Below, piece by piece: positions 17,319 through 25,664 of a stretch of DNA of 64,000 bases. Source of the DNA: J051 sp040289295 (GTDB lineage Bacteria > Armatimonadota > Fimbriimonadia > Fimbriimonadales > ATM1). How positions within the stretch are numbered: position 1 is the stretch's first letter; each line of letters starts with the position of its first letter. A model generated the notes under the pieces. The model was not told the origin of the DNA. It saw only the letters and a program-made list of their open reading frames with translations, and did no database searches. The DNA lies in the NCBI GenBank assembly GCA_040289295.1, contig PSLA01000001.1, forward strand, positions 1 through 64,000. The letters are read 5' to 3'. A program made the position numbers and the translations under genes.

Positions 17319-18523
17319 GACGTTACGCCGTCCTCGTACTCAGCGTGACGGCGATCTTCCTGCTGGTGGTCGGCGTGTTCCTGCGCACACCATCGTTGTT
17401 CTTCATGAGCACCACGATGATCATGACGCTGCTTGCGTTGCGGGTTCAGGCTCACGTCGCGACGCTCGGCTTGCGGTTTGAGCGAATCGCGCCGCACACC
17501 ATGGTAGCAGGTGAATTGGTTGCGATGCGTATTCGAGTTTGGAGCACGCTTCGCATTCGTCGCCCGCTGCTGACCATTGTGGACGAGATTCCGTCTCACC
17601 TGGCAGCGGATTTGGACATGCGGCCGCTGCCAATTGCACCGGACGCCGAAGCACCGATCGAGACGCGATACGAACTGAGGCCTGCGCGTCGTGGGGTGTA
17701 TCGATGGTCGGCGATTCGCGTGAGGAGTTTCGACTCGCTCGGCTTGGTGGAGGTGCAAAGGACGTACAAGACCGAGACGTTCGAGGCGATCGTGCATCCG
17801 GCGAAGTATGCGTTTTCGGTTGACCTGGTGGCGCTGGCGGGGTTCGGGGCCAACCAAGCGGATCAAGGTAGGAACCGGGGCCAAGGCATGGAGCCTCGCG
17901 GGGTTCGAGAGTTCGTTCACGGAGACGCCCTCCGCACGGTGCACTGGCGCAGCACCGCGCGCACGGGCAAACTGCAGGTGAAGGAGTTCGAAACTGGATA
18001 CAACACCCAGGTTGCGCTTGTTATGCAACTCACCGACGGCTCCGACATCGGCGAAGGCAACAACACGACGCTGGAGGCGATGTGCGGGCATGCCGCATTT
18101 CTGTCTGAGGTGATGTTGAACGCCGGCAGCACCGTCTGGCTGGCGAACCTCGAGCCGCCTGGAGTTCAAATAGCTCGGTCGGCATCGCTCCGGTTGAAGC
18201 AAGTTCTTGACGCGCTTGCTGGTGCCGAGGCAACTCGCACGACACCGTTCGGCACCGAGGTTGCGACACTGGAAAAGGACATCGAACTCGGTACGACCGT
18301 CGTCGCGATGGTGAGCATCGCCGAGCCTGGCCTGGCGGAAGCGCTTCGCCGCCTGAGCATGAGGCACGCGGTCGTGGTGATGGTGTACAACCCTGCGGAG
18401 TTCGGCAACGACAAGGGTCGTTTCAAGCCGACGCCTGCGACCGACCCGGAGTTCCTCGCCGAGGTCGCAAGTCCGAACGTGCGGGTTCAAATCATGAACA
18501 ACCCCCATGGCCGTTTACGTTAG
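17315..18523 (+). CDS. DUF58 domain membrane protein
   Basis: 402 residues. Two hydrophobic helices (about 5-22 and 25-45) are followed by a beta-rich part and the DUF58 core near residue 200: REFVHGDALRTVHWRSTART and LQVKEFE are the diagnostic segment. The rest resembles a von Willebrand type fold with a degraded metal site. It overlaps moxR by ATGA and the transglutaminase gene by 17 bases. By family knowledge these three genes form an envelope module, but the molecular task of DUF58 proteins is not settled. Confidence 0.92.
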   Translation: MRRYAVLVLSVTAIFLLVVGVFLRTPSLFFMSTTMIMTLLALRVQAHVATLGLRFERIAPHTMVAGELVAMRIRVWSTLRIRRPLLTIVDEIPSHLAADLDMRPLPIAPDAEAPIETRYELRPARRGVYRWSAIRVRSFDSLGLVEVQRTYKTETFEAIVHPAKYAFSVDLVALAGFGANQADQGRNRGQGMEPRGVREFVHGDALRTVHWRSTARTGKLQVKEFETGYNTQVALVMQLTDGSDIGEGNNTTLEAMCGHAAFLSEVMLNAGSTVWLANLEPPGVQIARSASLRLKQVLDALAGAEATRTTPFGTEVATLEKDIELGTTVVAMVSIAEPGLAEALRRLSMRHAVVVMVYNPAEFGNDKGRFKPTPATDPEFLAEVASPNVRVQIMNNPHGRLR

Positions 18524-20624
18524 GAGAAGACGAACAGCACGCGAGTACCTCCACCTGTTGGAGGCAAGCGGTGTTGACTACGCGCTACTGTCAGTAGCCC
18601 TCTCCGTGCCGCAGTTTCTCTCGGGCGCGAGCATCCAACAGCCTCACGTGGGGGTGATCCTTGGTCTTATTTGCGCAATCGGGTGCCTGGTTAGCTTCGC
18701 GTTTCGCCGCCTGATGAGTGGGGCGCCATGGCTCATGAAAGCAACCTGGCTCCAGTTCATACCCGCTGTTGGATCGATTGTCTTCTTACAATGGTTTAAC
18801 AACTCGCTGGTGGATGGCGGCCTACCTTGGTCGCTGCTACCTGCGGTCTACTTGATGCTCTTCCTGGTCATCGGCTCGTTTCTCGTGTTGAACGACGACT
18901 CGGTGATGTTCATGCTCGTGCCCGCAGTGTCGCTGTTCGGAATCATGAGCTGGCTTGAAACAGCAGGAACGATGCTCGGCATTCGACTGTTCGACATGTC
19001 CCTTGTGGTGTTCATGGTGAGCCTTGCGTTGCTGATGTTTCGTCTGCACTTCCGACTGATGTTCGCGCGCGCGCAGGCAGCGGGTGTCGAGCGGCCGGAG
19101 ATGCTCTACAGCGCCCCTTGGCGTTCCGTTGCAGGGCCAGGCATTGCGGTGGTCTCAGTCCTTGTCATCTGCGGCCTCTCCTGGCTGCTCGCCCCGCTCG
19201 TCCAAGCCGGGGTTGAAACTATCACTGGCAATCCGACGATCAACTTCCAGCCGCCACAGTTCGGCAACGGACGAATATCACAGGAGCAGGTGAGCATGGA
19301 GATCGGAAGAGGGCCTACGACGGCATCTGACCTTCCGGTGCTTCGAGTCAGCGTGGACCGTGGAATGGTGCGCTACCTGCGTGAGCGCATGTACGACCGG
19401 TATCGTGGTCGGGGCTGGGCAGCTGAAGTCACGTTTGCAGATGTACCTCCTCTGGAGGGCGAAAGACCTAAGACCATCACAGGTGCATCCGTGTATCGTT
19501 TTCCTGCGCGTGGCCCCGCCGTGGGTGAGGAGGCGGCGATCCAGGTCCAATCGCTTTCGCGGGTATTCCGATTCTTGTTCACCCCTGGTGTACCCCAGAG
19601 GCTCGAATATGACGGCGCCATTAGGCTCTCGCGCGGGGATCGCTTTATGATATTACCGGCGGATACGCTCGATCCGGGCGAAGCGTACTACATCGAGGCT
19701 CGGGTACCCCCGTCCGACGAATCGGCGCTGCGCGCGGCTCCGCCTATGGACTACGAGGACCTGCGCAATCGGTACCGTAGCGTAGACAGGTACGACGAGC
19801 GAGTTGTGGGCCTGGCGCTGGAACTTACGGCAGGTGTGAGCACGCAGTATGAGAAGGTTGTCGCGCTTAAGGAGTACATTGAGGGCAACTGTACGTACAA
19901 CTTGGCTGCCTCTGAGATTTCTGGGGAGGTGGATCGAGTGGCTGCGTTCCTGTTCGACACGCGAGAGGGATACTGCGATCTGTTTGCGTCCTCGCTGGCG
20001 GTGCTGTGCAGGGCGGTTGGGATCCCGGCGCGAGTGGCGACTGGATATTTGGTGGATGGGACGAGCATGGAGGGCGAGGCGTACATTATTCGTGACCGCC
20101 ACGCGCACGTCTGGACGGAAGTCTATTTCGATGGCATCGGATGGGTTTCATTCGACTCCACGGAGAACGCGGCGTTCGTACCAGGTGCAGGAGTGGGTGC
20201 TGCGCTTCAGGGAGATGCACAGGACAACGCGAGACGCGTGTTGATTGCGATTGCGTCGGTGGTGGGGGTAATCATGGCGGCAGTGCTGATGGTTGCTTTG
20301 GTTCGGCACCTGCGACGACTCGCACAGATTCCTCCGCAGCAGACGGCTGTTAGGCGGATGTACGCTGAGTTTCTCAAATGCTTACGAACGATCGTGAAAC
20401 GTTCCCGCGCACCGTTCGAGACAACGCGGGAATACGTCCAGGCGCACACAGATATCCTGCCTGGTCAAGAGATTGTCTTTCGTCTCGCGGATCGCTTTGA
20501 GGAAGCGCTCTACGGTCCACACGGGCCTACGGATGAATTGCTCGGCGACATCCGAGCTGACCTTGACGCGCTGAGCAGGCTACGTGCGCGCGGGGACGCT
20601 CGCGCTCCCTCGGAAGGAGGATGA
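18507..20624 (+). CDS. Membrane-anchored transglutaminase-like protein (TgpA type)
   Basis: 705 residues. The first 220 residues hold about six to seven membrane helices (DUF3488-like). The periplasmic transglutaminase-like domain has Cys490 in REGYCDLFASSLAVL, His534 in RHAHVWTEVY and the Asp in GWVSFDST, so the catalytic triad is complete. Family members more often have CE(Y/H)F where this has CDLF. One more helix near 600 and a cytoplasmic DUF4129-like tail follow. The last residues, RARGDARAPSEGG, are encoded by a copy of the dispersed repeat (20584-20610), so the true C-terminus was probably altered by its insertion. Confidence 0.92.
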   Translation: MAVYVRRRRTAREYLHLLEASGVDYALLSVALSVPQFLSGASIQQPHVGVILGLICAIGCLVSFAFRRLMSGAPWLMKATWLQFIPAVGSIVFLQWFNNSLVDGGLPWSLLPAVYLMLFLVIGSFLVLNDDSVMFMLVPAVSLFGIMSWLETAGTMLGIRLFDMSLVVFMVSLALLMFRLHFRLMFARAQAAGVERPEMLYSAPWRSVAGPGIAVVSVLVICGLSWLLAPLVQAGVETITGNPTINFQPPQFGNGRISQEQVSMEIGRGPTTASDLPVLRVSVDRGMVRYLRERMYDRYRGRGWAAEVTFADVPPLEGERPKTITGASVYRFPARGPAVGEEAAIQVQSLSRVFRFLFTPGVPQRLEYDGAIRLSRGDRFMILPADTLDPGEAYYIEARVPPSDESALRAAPPMDYEDLRNRYRSVDRYDERVVGLALELTAGVSTQYEKVVALKEYIEGNCTYNLAASEISGEVDRVAAFLFDTREGYCDLFASSLAVLCRAVGIPARVATGYLVDGTSMEGEAYIIRDRHAHVWTEVYFDGIGWVSFDSTENAAFVPGAGVGAALQGDAQDNARRVLIAIASVVGVIMAAVLMVALVRHLRRLAQIPPQQTAVRRMYAEFLKCLRTIVKRSRAPFETTREYVQAHTDILPGQEIVFRLADRFEEALYGPHGPTDELLGDIRADLDALSRLRARGDARAPSEGG
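20584..20610 (+). repeat. Dispersed repeat unit inside the transglutaminase 3' end
   Basis: One forward unit, 27 bases, differing from the copy at 25618 by only two bases or so. It encodes most of the last ten residues of the transglutaminase protein and ends immediately before the AAGGAGG ribosome site of holA. Confidence 0.85.
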
Positions 20625-21673
20625 TGCAGAAACGAAGTAGTGACACCCTTCCGGCCGTCGTCGCTCTAACGAGCACTGAGCCTTTCCTGCGTCTCCAACG
20701 TCTCGGCGAGTTGCGTGCGTTGGGAGGAGAGCACGGCTTCGACCTTGTCGAGTTCTCGGGTCAGGACGTGCGCGCGGTCGAGCTGATGGACGCCGCGAAA
20801 GGGCTTCCATTCTTGGGCGAGCGAAAGGTGGTCATCGTGCGTAACGCCGAACGCATATCGAGTGGCGAGAGAGAGGCCCTCGCACCCCGGCTCGCCGAGC
20901 TTGATGAGCGTGCGCTGGTGGTCTTCGTCATTGAACCGAACGACGAACAGAAAAGCCTGCCGAGGACGGACCCGCTGATGAAGGCGATCGCGAGTGTGGG
21001 AACGATTGAGGAAGCAAACGCCGACAAGACACAAGTGGCGGGTGCGATGCGCGCCGGGGCTGAATCGTTGGGCGCGACCCTGGACGGTGCTGCCGCTCGC
21101 GCGCTTTTGGAAATGACCTCTGAGCACATCACCGCCGCGATGGCAGAACTCGAAAAGTGCGCTCTGTTCGTCGGCGAAGGGGGCAGAATCACGCAGGCGG
21201 TCGTGAGGGAAGTGGCGACGCCCAGTCGAGACTTCCAAGTCTTCAAGATGCTGGACGCCATATGCTCGGGCAACGCGACGGCAGCACTCCAACGCTTGGA
21301 CGACTTGCTGGCCCGCGGCGCTAAACCGGAGGCGTCGGCGTTCCGTTTCGTTTTTCCGCTGCTACACCGCCAACTGCGGTTGTTGTACCAGGCTCGGGCG
21401 TGCAGAGATCTGCATCTCAAGGATGAGGCGTCGGATGAGATTGCGCCCGCTAAGCACTCTTGGCCCGAGGTGGCCCGCCGTGGCGGGTACCAACGCGAGA
21501 AGTTCCGCTCAGTTGCGAGAGTGCTCACGCTTGAGCAGATTGCAACGCTCCTGGAGCTACTGCTTGCGGCAGATGCCGAGCTGAAGGGACAGATCCCCTC
21601 CATCAGCCCACGAGAAACCCTTGAGCGCATGGTGGTCGCTATGTGCAGTGTGGCTTCGCGCCGCTCCGCTTGA
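20621..21673 (+). CDS. holA: DNA polymerase III delta subunit
   Basis: 350 residues from ATG 20621 (or ATG 20624), behind AAGGAGG and overlapping the transglutaminase stop. HolA hallmarks: a degenerate AAA+ domain with ALTSTEPFLRLQRL at the N-terminus, LPFLGERKVVIVRNAER, and the ALVVFVIEPNDE strand. The last 120 residues form the collar domain, with FKMLDAICSGNATAALQRLDDLL and FRFVFPLLHRQLRLL. It opens the beta clamp as part of the clamp loader. It has no functional link to the three genes upstream; the coupling is positional only. Confidence 0.92.
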   Translation: MMQKRSSDTLPAVVALTSTEPFLRLQRLGELRALGGEHGFDLVEFSGQDVRAVELMDAAKGLPFLGERKVVIVRNAERISSGEREALAPRLAELDERALVVFVIEPNDEQKSLPRTDPLMKAIASVGTIEEANADKTQVAGAMRAGAESLGATLDGAAARALLEMTSEHITAAMAELEKCALFVGEGGRITQAVVREVATPSRDFQVFKMLDAICSGNATAALQRLDDLLARGAKPEASAFRFVFPLLHRQLRLLYQARACRDLHLKDEASDEIAPAKHSWPEVARRGGYQREKFRSVARVLTLEQIATLLELLLAADAELKGQIPSISPRETLERMVVAMCSVASRRSA

Positions 21674-21702
21674 CGCTGAATGTGGTAATCTGCCGACCGC
21701 AC

Positions 21703-22506
21703 ATGTCAACCGCAGCGGGTTCTGAGGCTCGCCGAACCGACGCATGGTGGGTGCAGCCTGCCGCCGTAGCCATCGGCTTAACGGCGTTTGTGTTGTACTC
21801 GACGTTCCGCACCTTCGAGAATAACCTGTTTCTGACGGAGATGCACCTTGCGGATGCCTGGCGGGCGGGCCAAGTGGCGCACCTACTAAGCCCCTTTTAT
21901 TCGCCGCTCATCATCGTGGATTGGGCGATCTTTGGGAAGAAGGTTTCCCCAGCAATGCTGATCCTTATCTTCCCGCTCAGTTTCCGTCTTACTTGTTATT
22001 ACTACCGCAAGGCATATTACCGGTCGTTCTTTCTGAAGCCGCCGGCATGCGCAATCCCGGGCCCGAACACAAGCAAGAAGTACTCTGGCGAGATGTTTTG
22101 GCCCATGGCGATTCAGAACCTCCATAGGTACGCGTTCTTCTTCGCCTTTATCTTCATCTTCATTCTCGCGTACGACGTGATCAAGGCGACGCAGTACTTC
22201 GACGGTTGGGGCGTTTCCGTGGGGACGCTGGTGCTGTTGGTTAACGTCCTGCTTCTCGGCGCATATACCTTCGGGTGCCACTCATGGCGCCACCTCATTG
22301 GTGGGCGGCTCGACTGCTACAGCTGCGACGCTTTGAGCAAAACCAGATACGGGATGTGGCGTAAAGCGACGTTCCTCAACGAACGGCACGCGCTCTTCGC
22401 TTGGCTGAGCCTGGTGTGGGTTGCGTTGACCGACTTCTACGTGCGCTCGGTCTGCGCCGGCTGGTTCACTGACCTTGTTTTGTTCAAGGTAGGCGGTGGT
22501 GGCTAA
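21703..22506 (+). CDS. sdhC: Succinate dehydrogenase cytochrome b / membrane anchor
   Basis: 267 residues from ATG 21703; the frame extends upstream but that would invade holA. About five or six hydrophobic segments are visible. Candidate haem or quinone histidines are in NLHRYAFFFAF, GCHSWRHLIGG and NERHALFAWL. There is only one anchor gene, and it is much longer than SdhC or SdhD of the classical four-subunit enzymes, resembling the single large anchors seen in some non-proteobacterial succinate dehydrogenases. It overlaps sdhA by 11 bases. A Cys pair (LDCYSCD) between helices is unusual. The identity rests on operon position plus the membrane pattern. Confidence 0.85.
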   Translation: MSTAAGSEARRTDAWWVQPAAVAIGLTAFVLYSTFRTFENNLFLTEMHLADAWRAGQVAHLLSPFYSPLIIVDWAIFGKKVSPAMLILIFPLSFRLTCYYYRKAYYRSFFLKPPACAIPGPNTSKKYSGEMFWPMAIQNLHRYAFFFAFIFIFILAYDVIKATQYFDGWGVSVGTLVLLVNVLLLGAYTFGCHSWRHLIGGRLDCYSCDALSKTRYGMWRKATFLNERHALFAWLSLVWVALTDFYVRSVCAGWFTDLVLFKVGGGG

Positions 22507-24289
22507 GTACGAGACATTTGAGTACGACGTGTTAGTCATTGGCGCCGGCGGAGCGGGCTTGCGAGCGGTCATCGGCGCCCGTGAAAAGGGTGCGAGCGTC
22601 GGAGTTGTCACGAAGTCGCTGCTCGGCAAAGCTCACACCGTCATGGCAGAAGGCGGCGCGGCGGCTGCTCTCGGCAACATGGATAGCGAGGACAACTGGA
22701 AGGTTCACTTCCGCGACACTATGCGCGGCGGCAAATTCCTCAACAACTGGCGCACTGTCGAGATTTTCGCCAAAGAGGCGCCTGAACGAATTCTGGAACT
22801 CGAGCGGTACGGTGCGGTCTTCGACAGAACGAGCGATGGTCTCATCTCACAGCGTGCCTTCGGAGGACATGCGTACCGGAGGCTCGCGCACGTTGGGGAC
22901 CGCACCGGACTGGAGCTGATTCGAACGCTGCAAGACCACGCCGTACGCCTCGGCATGGACGTCCACATGGAGGCAACCATGACGCGCCTGCTCACCGAAG
23001 GCGACCGCGTCATCGGAGCGGTCGGCTATCGCCGCACCGACGGATCCCTTGTCGTCTTCAGGGGAAAGGCGGTGGTGCTTGCAACCGGCGGGTGGGGCAG
23101 GATGTATCGCTTTACCTCGAATTCATGGGAGAGCACCGGCGACGGGCTGGTGATGGCTTATGAAGCGGGCGCGGAACTGCTGGACGTTGAGTTCATGCAG
23201 TTCCACCCAACGGGAATGATCTGGCCGCCCGGCATGAGGGGTGTGCTCGTTACCGAAGGCGTCCGCGGCGAAGGCGGCATCCTTCGAAACAGCTCCGGCG
23301 AGCGCTTTATGTTCAACCACGTGCCCGACTTCTATCGCGCAGAAACCGCCAACACGCCCGAGGAAGCCGCCCGATGGGTCGACGACAAGAAAAACAACCG
23401 CCGCCCACCGGAACTACTGCCGCGTGATGTGGTGGCTCGCGCAATCTACAAAGAGGTGAAGGAGGGGCGCGGTTCGGAACATGGCGGCGTATACCTCGAC
23501 GTCTCCCATAAAGGCGAGGCGTACATCAAGAAGAAGTTGCCGAGCATGTACGACCAGTTCCTTCACCTTGGCGACGTGGACATCACCAAGCAGCCCATGG
23601 AGGTGTACCCCACAGTTCACTATGCGATGGGCGGCTTGTATGCTGAACCGGAGACCTGCCAAACCAGCCTGCCGGGCCTCTTCGCCTGTGGCGAGGTCGC
23701 ATGCGGACTGCACGGCGCAAACAGGCTGGGAGGCAACTCTCTCAGCGACCTGCTGGTTTTTGGTCGGCGCGCCGGCGAAGCAGCCGCAGAGTTCGCTGCC
23801 AACGAAGGGCACCCGCCGACACCGGAAGCGCAAATCGAGGAAGAGCTGGAGGTGCTGATGCGGCCCCTCTCCAAGCGCGATGGCGAGAACCCGTACGAGA
23901 TTCAAGCCGCCCTCCAAGAAGCGATGCAGGAAGGCGCGATGATCGCGCGTACCGAAGAGAGCCTCCGCGCAACTCTCGAAACGATTCTTTCGCTGCAGAA
24001 GAGGGCGCAGGATATTGCCGCGCCCGGCGAGCCAGCCTTCAACCCCGGGTGGAACGCCGCGCGAGACACGCTCTTTATGCTGACCAGTAGCGAGCTGATC
24101 GTGCGTGCCGCGTTGGAGAGAAAGGAAAGCCGAGGAAGCCATTGGAGACTCGACTACCCAAACGAGGACCCGTTCTGGGCGAAGCACAACATCGTCGTCA
24201 AGAAGGAGGCGGATGACATCTCCATCCAACCTCGACCAGTGCCCGAGGTGCCGGCGGAACTAAAGGCCATTCTGGGGGAAGGAGCCTGA
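22496..24289 (+). CDS. sdhA: Succinate dehydrogenase flavoprotein subunit
   Basis: 597 residues from GTG 22496. The FAD-binding loop GAGGAG is at residues 16-21, and His47 in KAHTVMAEGG is the covalent FAD attachment site. Other typical blocks are VVLATGGWGRMY, LEFMQFHPT (here DVEFMQFHPTGM), VTEGVRGEGG and the active-site Arg region HGANRLGGNSLSDLLVFGR. It oxidises succinate to fumarate on the cytoplasmic face of the membrane. It starts within the 3' end of sdhC and is followed by sdhB after one base, giving the order sdhC-sdhA-sdhB. Confidence 0.96.
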   Translation: MVAKYETFEYDVLVIGAGGAGLRAVIGAREKGASVGVVTKSLLGKAHTVMAEGGAAAALGNMDSEDNWKVHFRDTMRGGKFLNNWRTVEIFAKEAPERILELERYGAVFDRTSDGLISQRAFGGHAYRRLAHVGDRTGLELIRTLQDHAVRLGMDVHMEATMTRLLTEGDRVIGAVGYRRTDGSLVVFRGKAVVLATGGWGRMYRFTSNSWESTGDGLVMAYEAGAELLDVEFMQFHPTGMIWPPGMRGVLVTEGVRGEGGILRNSSGERFMFNHVPDFYRAETANTPEEAARWVDDKKNNRRPPELLPRDVVARAIYKEVKEGRGSEHGGVYLDVSHKGEAYIKKKLPSMYDQFLHLGDVDITKQPMEVYPTVHYAMGGLYAEPETCQTSLPGLFACGEVACGLHGANRLGGNSLSDLLVFGRRAGEAAAEFAANEGHPPTPEAQIEEELEVLMRPLSKRDGENPYEIQAALQEAMQEGAMIARTEESLRATLETILSLQKRAQDIAAPGEPAFNPGWNAARDTLFMLTSSELIVRAALERKESRGSHWRLDYPNEDPFWAKHNIVVKKEADDISIQPRPVPEVPAELKAILGEGA

Positions 24290-24290
24290 T

Positions 24291-25037
24291 ATGGCAAAAA
24301 CGATCACATTGCGCATATATCGGGGCGACGGCAAGTCCGGGAGAACGCAAGACTACACCGTGCAGACGTTCCCCGGCATGGTGGTCCTGGATGCGATTCA
24401 CGTCATCCAAAAGGAACACGACCCTTCCCTCGCCTGCCGATGGAACTGCAAGGCCGCCAAGTGCGGCTCCTGCAGCGCGGAGGTCAATGGCTTGCCAAGA
24501 CTGCTTTGCAAGACGCGCGTGGATACCCTGCCAGCCGACCAGCCAATCAGGGTGTACCCGCTGAAAACCTTCCCCATCGTCAAGGACCTCGTCTGTGATG
24601 TGTCGTGGAACTTCGAGGTAGCGAAGAGAATTCAAGGACTGACCCTCGCCGACGAAGGCAGCAAGGAACCGCTGCGCATGCAGCAGATTGACGTTGACCG
24701 CGTACAAGAGTTCCGGAAATGCATCGAGTGCTTCCTTTGCCAAACAGTGTGCCACATCTTGCGAGACAACGAACGTAAGGACATTTTCTTCGGCCCGCGA
24801 CAGATGATCCGCCTCGCATCGCTCGAGATGCACCCGCTCGACGTGGCGGATCGGACGGAGTTCATCAAAGACAGCGCGGGCGTCGGCGTGTGCAACATCA
24901 CGAAGTGCTGCACCGAGATCTGCCCGGAACACATCAAAATTACGGACAACGGGATCATTCCGCTGAAGGAACGCGTGGCAGACACCTACTTCGACCCGGT
25001 GAGGAAGCTGTTGCGGTGGGTGGGAGGACGGAAGTAG
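24291..25037 (+). CDS. sdhB: Succinate dehydrogenase iron-sulfur subunit
   Basis: 248 residues. The [2Fe-2S] ligands are Cys49, Cys53, Cys58, Cys61 and Cys73 in ACRWNCKAAKCGSC and LLCKTR; one is surplus, as in the family. CIECFLCQTVC provides the [4Fe-4S] cluster and CNITKCCTEICPEH the third cluster. It carries electrons from the SdhA flavin to the quinone at the membrane anchor. It is the last gene of the operon, with no obvious terminator behind it. Confidence 0.96.
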   Translation: MAKTITLRIYRGDGKSGRTQDYTVQTFPGMVVLDAIHVIQKEHDPSLACRWNCKAAKCGSCSAEVNGLPRLLCKTRVDTLPADQPIRVYPLKTFPIVKDLVCDVSWNFEVAKRIQGLTLADEGSKEPLRMQQIDVDRVQEFRKCIECFLCQTVCHILRDNERKDIFFGPRQMIRLASLEMHPLDVADRTEFIKDSAGVGVCNITKCCTEICPEHIKITDNGIIPLKERVADTYFDPVRKLLRWVGGRK

Positions 25038-25469
25038 CGCGAATGTTCCGCCTGCGGTGAACCGAGCGCGAAAGGCTTGAACGTTGCTGTTGTGCCCCTC
25101 CTTGCATCAGACCTGCTGACGAATCAACCCCAGATCTCCACTCTCTGGACAAACGAAGCCCTAGAGGCGGCCGTTCCGTGGCAGGAGAATCCGCGCCCGC
25201 AATTTCACGTCGCGCCGATGCTCTCCGCGAGATTGCCGCAGCCTCTTCCTCCGTCTCTTCCCGCAAGAGCCGTGCTCAACGCGCCGGCGCGCGCAATTTG
25301 TGTTGCGTGATAGGAACCATACCTGAGCGCCCGGCAATCTGTCAAACGCCGGCAGGCACCCGTGTCGGCAAGCGGAGAGCGCGCGATGGACCCTTCCCTA
25401 CACGCGCAACAGAGCGAGCCGGTCATCCCTCTTGGGTATCCGATTAGCGACGCCAGAGCGCCAGCCCGT
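25038..25469. other. Intergenic stretch after sdhB, no confident gene
   Basis: About 430 bases. A 77-codon frame from TTG 25077 is proline- and leucine-rich without recognisable similarity; I see no RNA gene or repeat copy. The GCGCCGGCGCGCGC run near 25278 could form a short hairpin. Confidence 0.5.
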
Positions 25470-25499
25470 TTGCAAAACCGCCGAGTCCCACGCCACAAT
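25470..25499 (+). promoter_or_regulatory. Likely sigma-70 promoter of tRNA-Ser
   Basis: TTGCAA (25470-25475) and CACAAT (25494-25499) are separated by 18 bases and end 18 bases before the mature tRNA 5' end. The fit to TTGACA/TATAAT is moderate, four matches in each box. Confidence 0.4.
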
Positions 25500-25517
25500 A
25501 CGCTCTCTCCGCCTCCC

Positions 25518-25607
25518 GGAGAGGTCGCATAGTGGTCTAGTGCGCCGCACTCGAAATGCGGTGAGGTCGCAAGGCCTCCGTGGGTTCGAATCCCACCCTC
25601 TCCGCCA
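25518..25607 (+). tRNA. tRNA-Ser (anticodon CGA)
   Basis: 90 bases including encoded CCA. Acceptor stem GGAGAGG pairs with CCTCTCC, discriminator G as expected for serine. Anticodon stem CCGCA/TGCGG with loop CTCGAAA gives anticodon CGA. The long variable arm GAGGTCGCAAGGCCTC forms its own hairpin, the class II feature of serine tRNA. T loop TTCGAAT is standard. Confidence 0.97.
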
Positions 25608-25617
25608 CCGATGAACC

Positions 25618-25644
25618 GTGCTCGCGAGGACGCTCGCGCTCCCT
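25618..25644 (+). repeat. Dispersed repeat unit between tRNA-Ser and rseP
   Basis: A clean 27-base forward copy (core GCTCGCGAGGACGCTCGCG) 10 bases after the tRNA CCA and 20 bases from the rseP stop on the other strand. Its position between convergent genes would suit a terminator or a neutral landing site. Confidence 0.85.
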
Positions 25645-25664
25645 AAGCACACGGCATGCAAGGG

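Noticed and set aside
17270..18508. 412-codon minus-strand frame
   Set aside because: Antisense shadow of the DUF58 gene, His/Arg-rich without domain; the plus-strand gene is certain.
23414..24229. 271-codon minus-strand frame
   Set aside because: Antisense shadow of sdhA.
25077..25310. 77-codon frame after sdhB
   Set aside because: Pro/Leu-rich, weak start, no similarity recognised; could be remnant but cannot be supported.
25398..25661. Minus-strand 87-codon frame containing GWDSNPR
   Set aside because: It is antisense to tRNA-Ser; this peptide is a familiar false product of translating serine tRNA genes.
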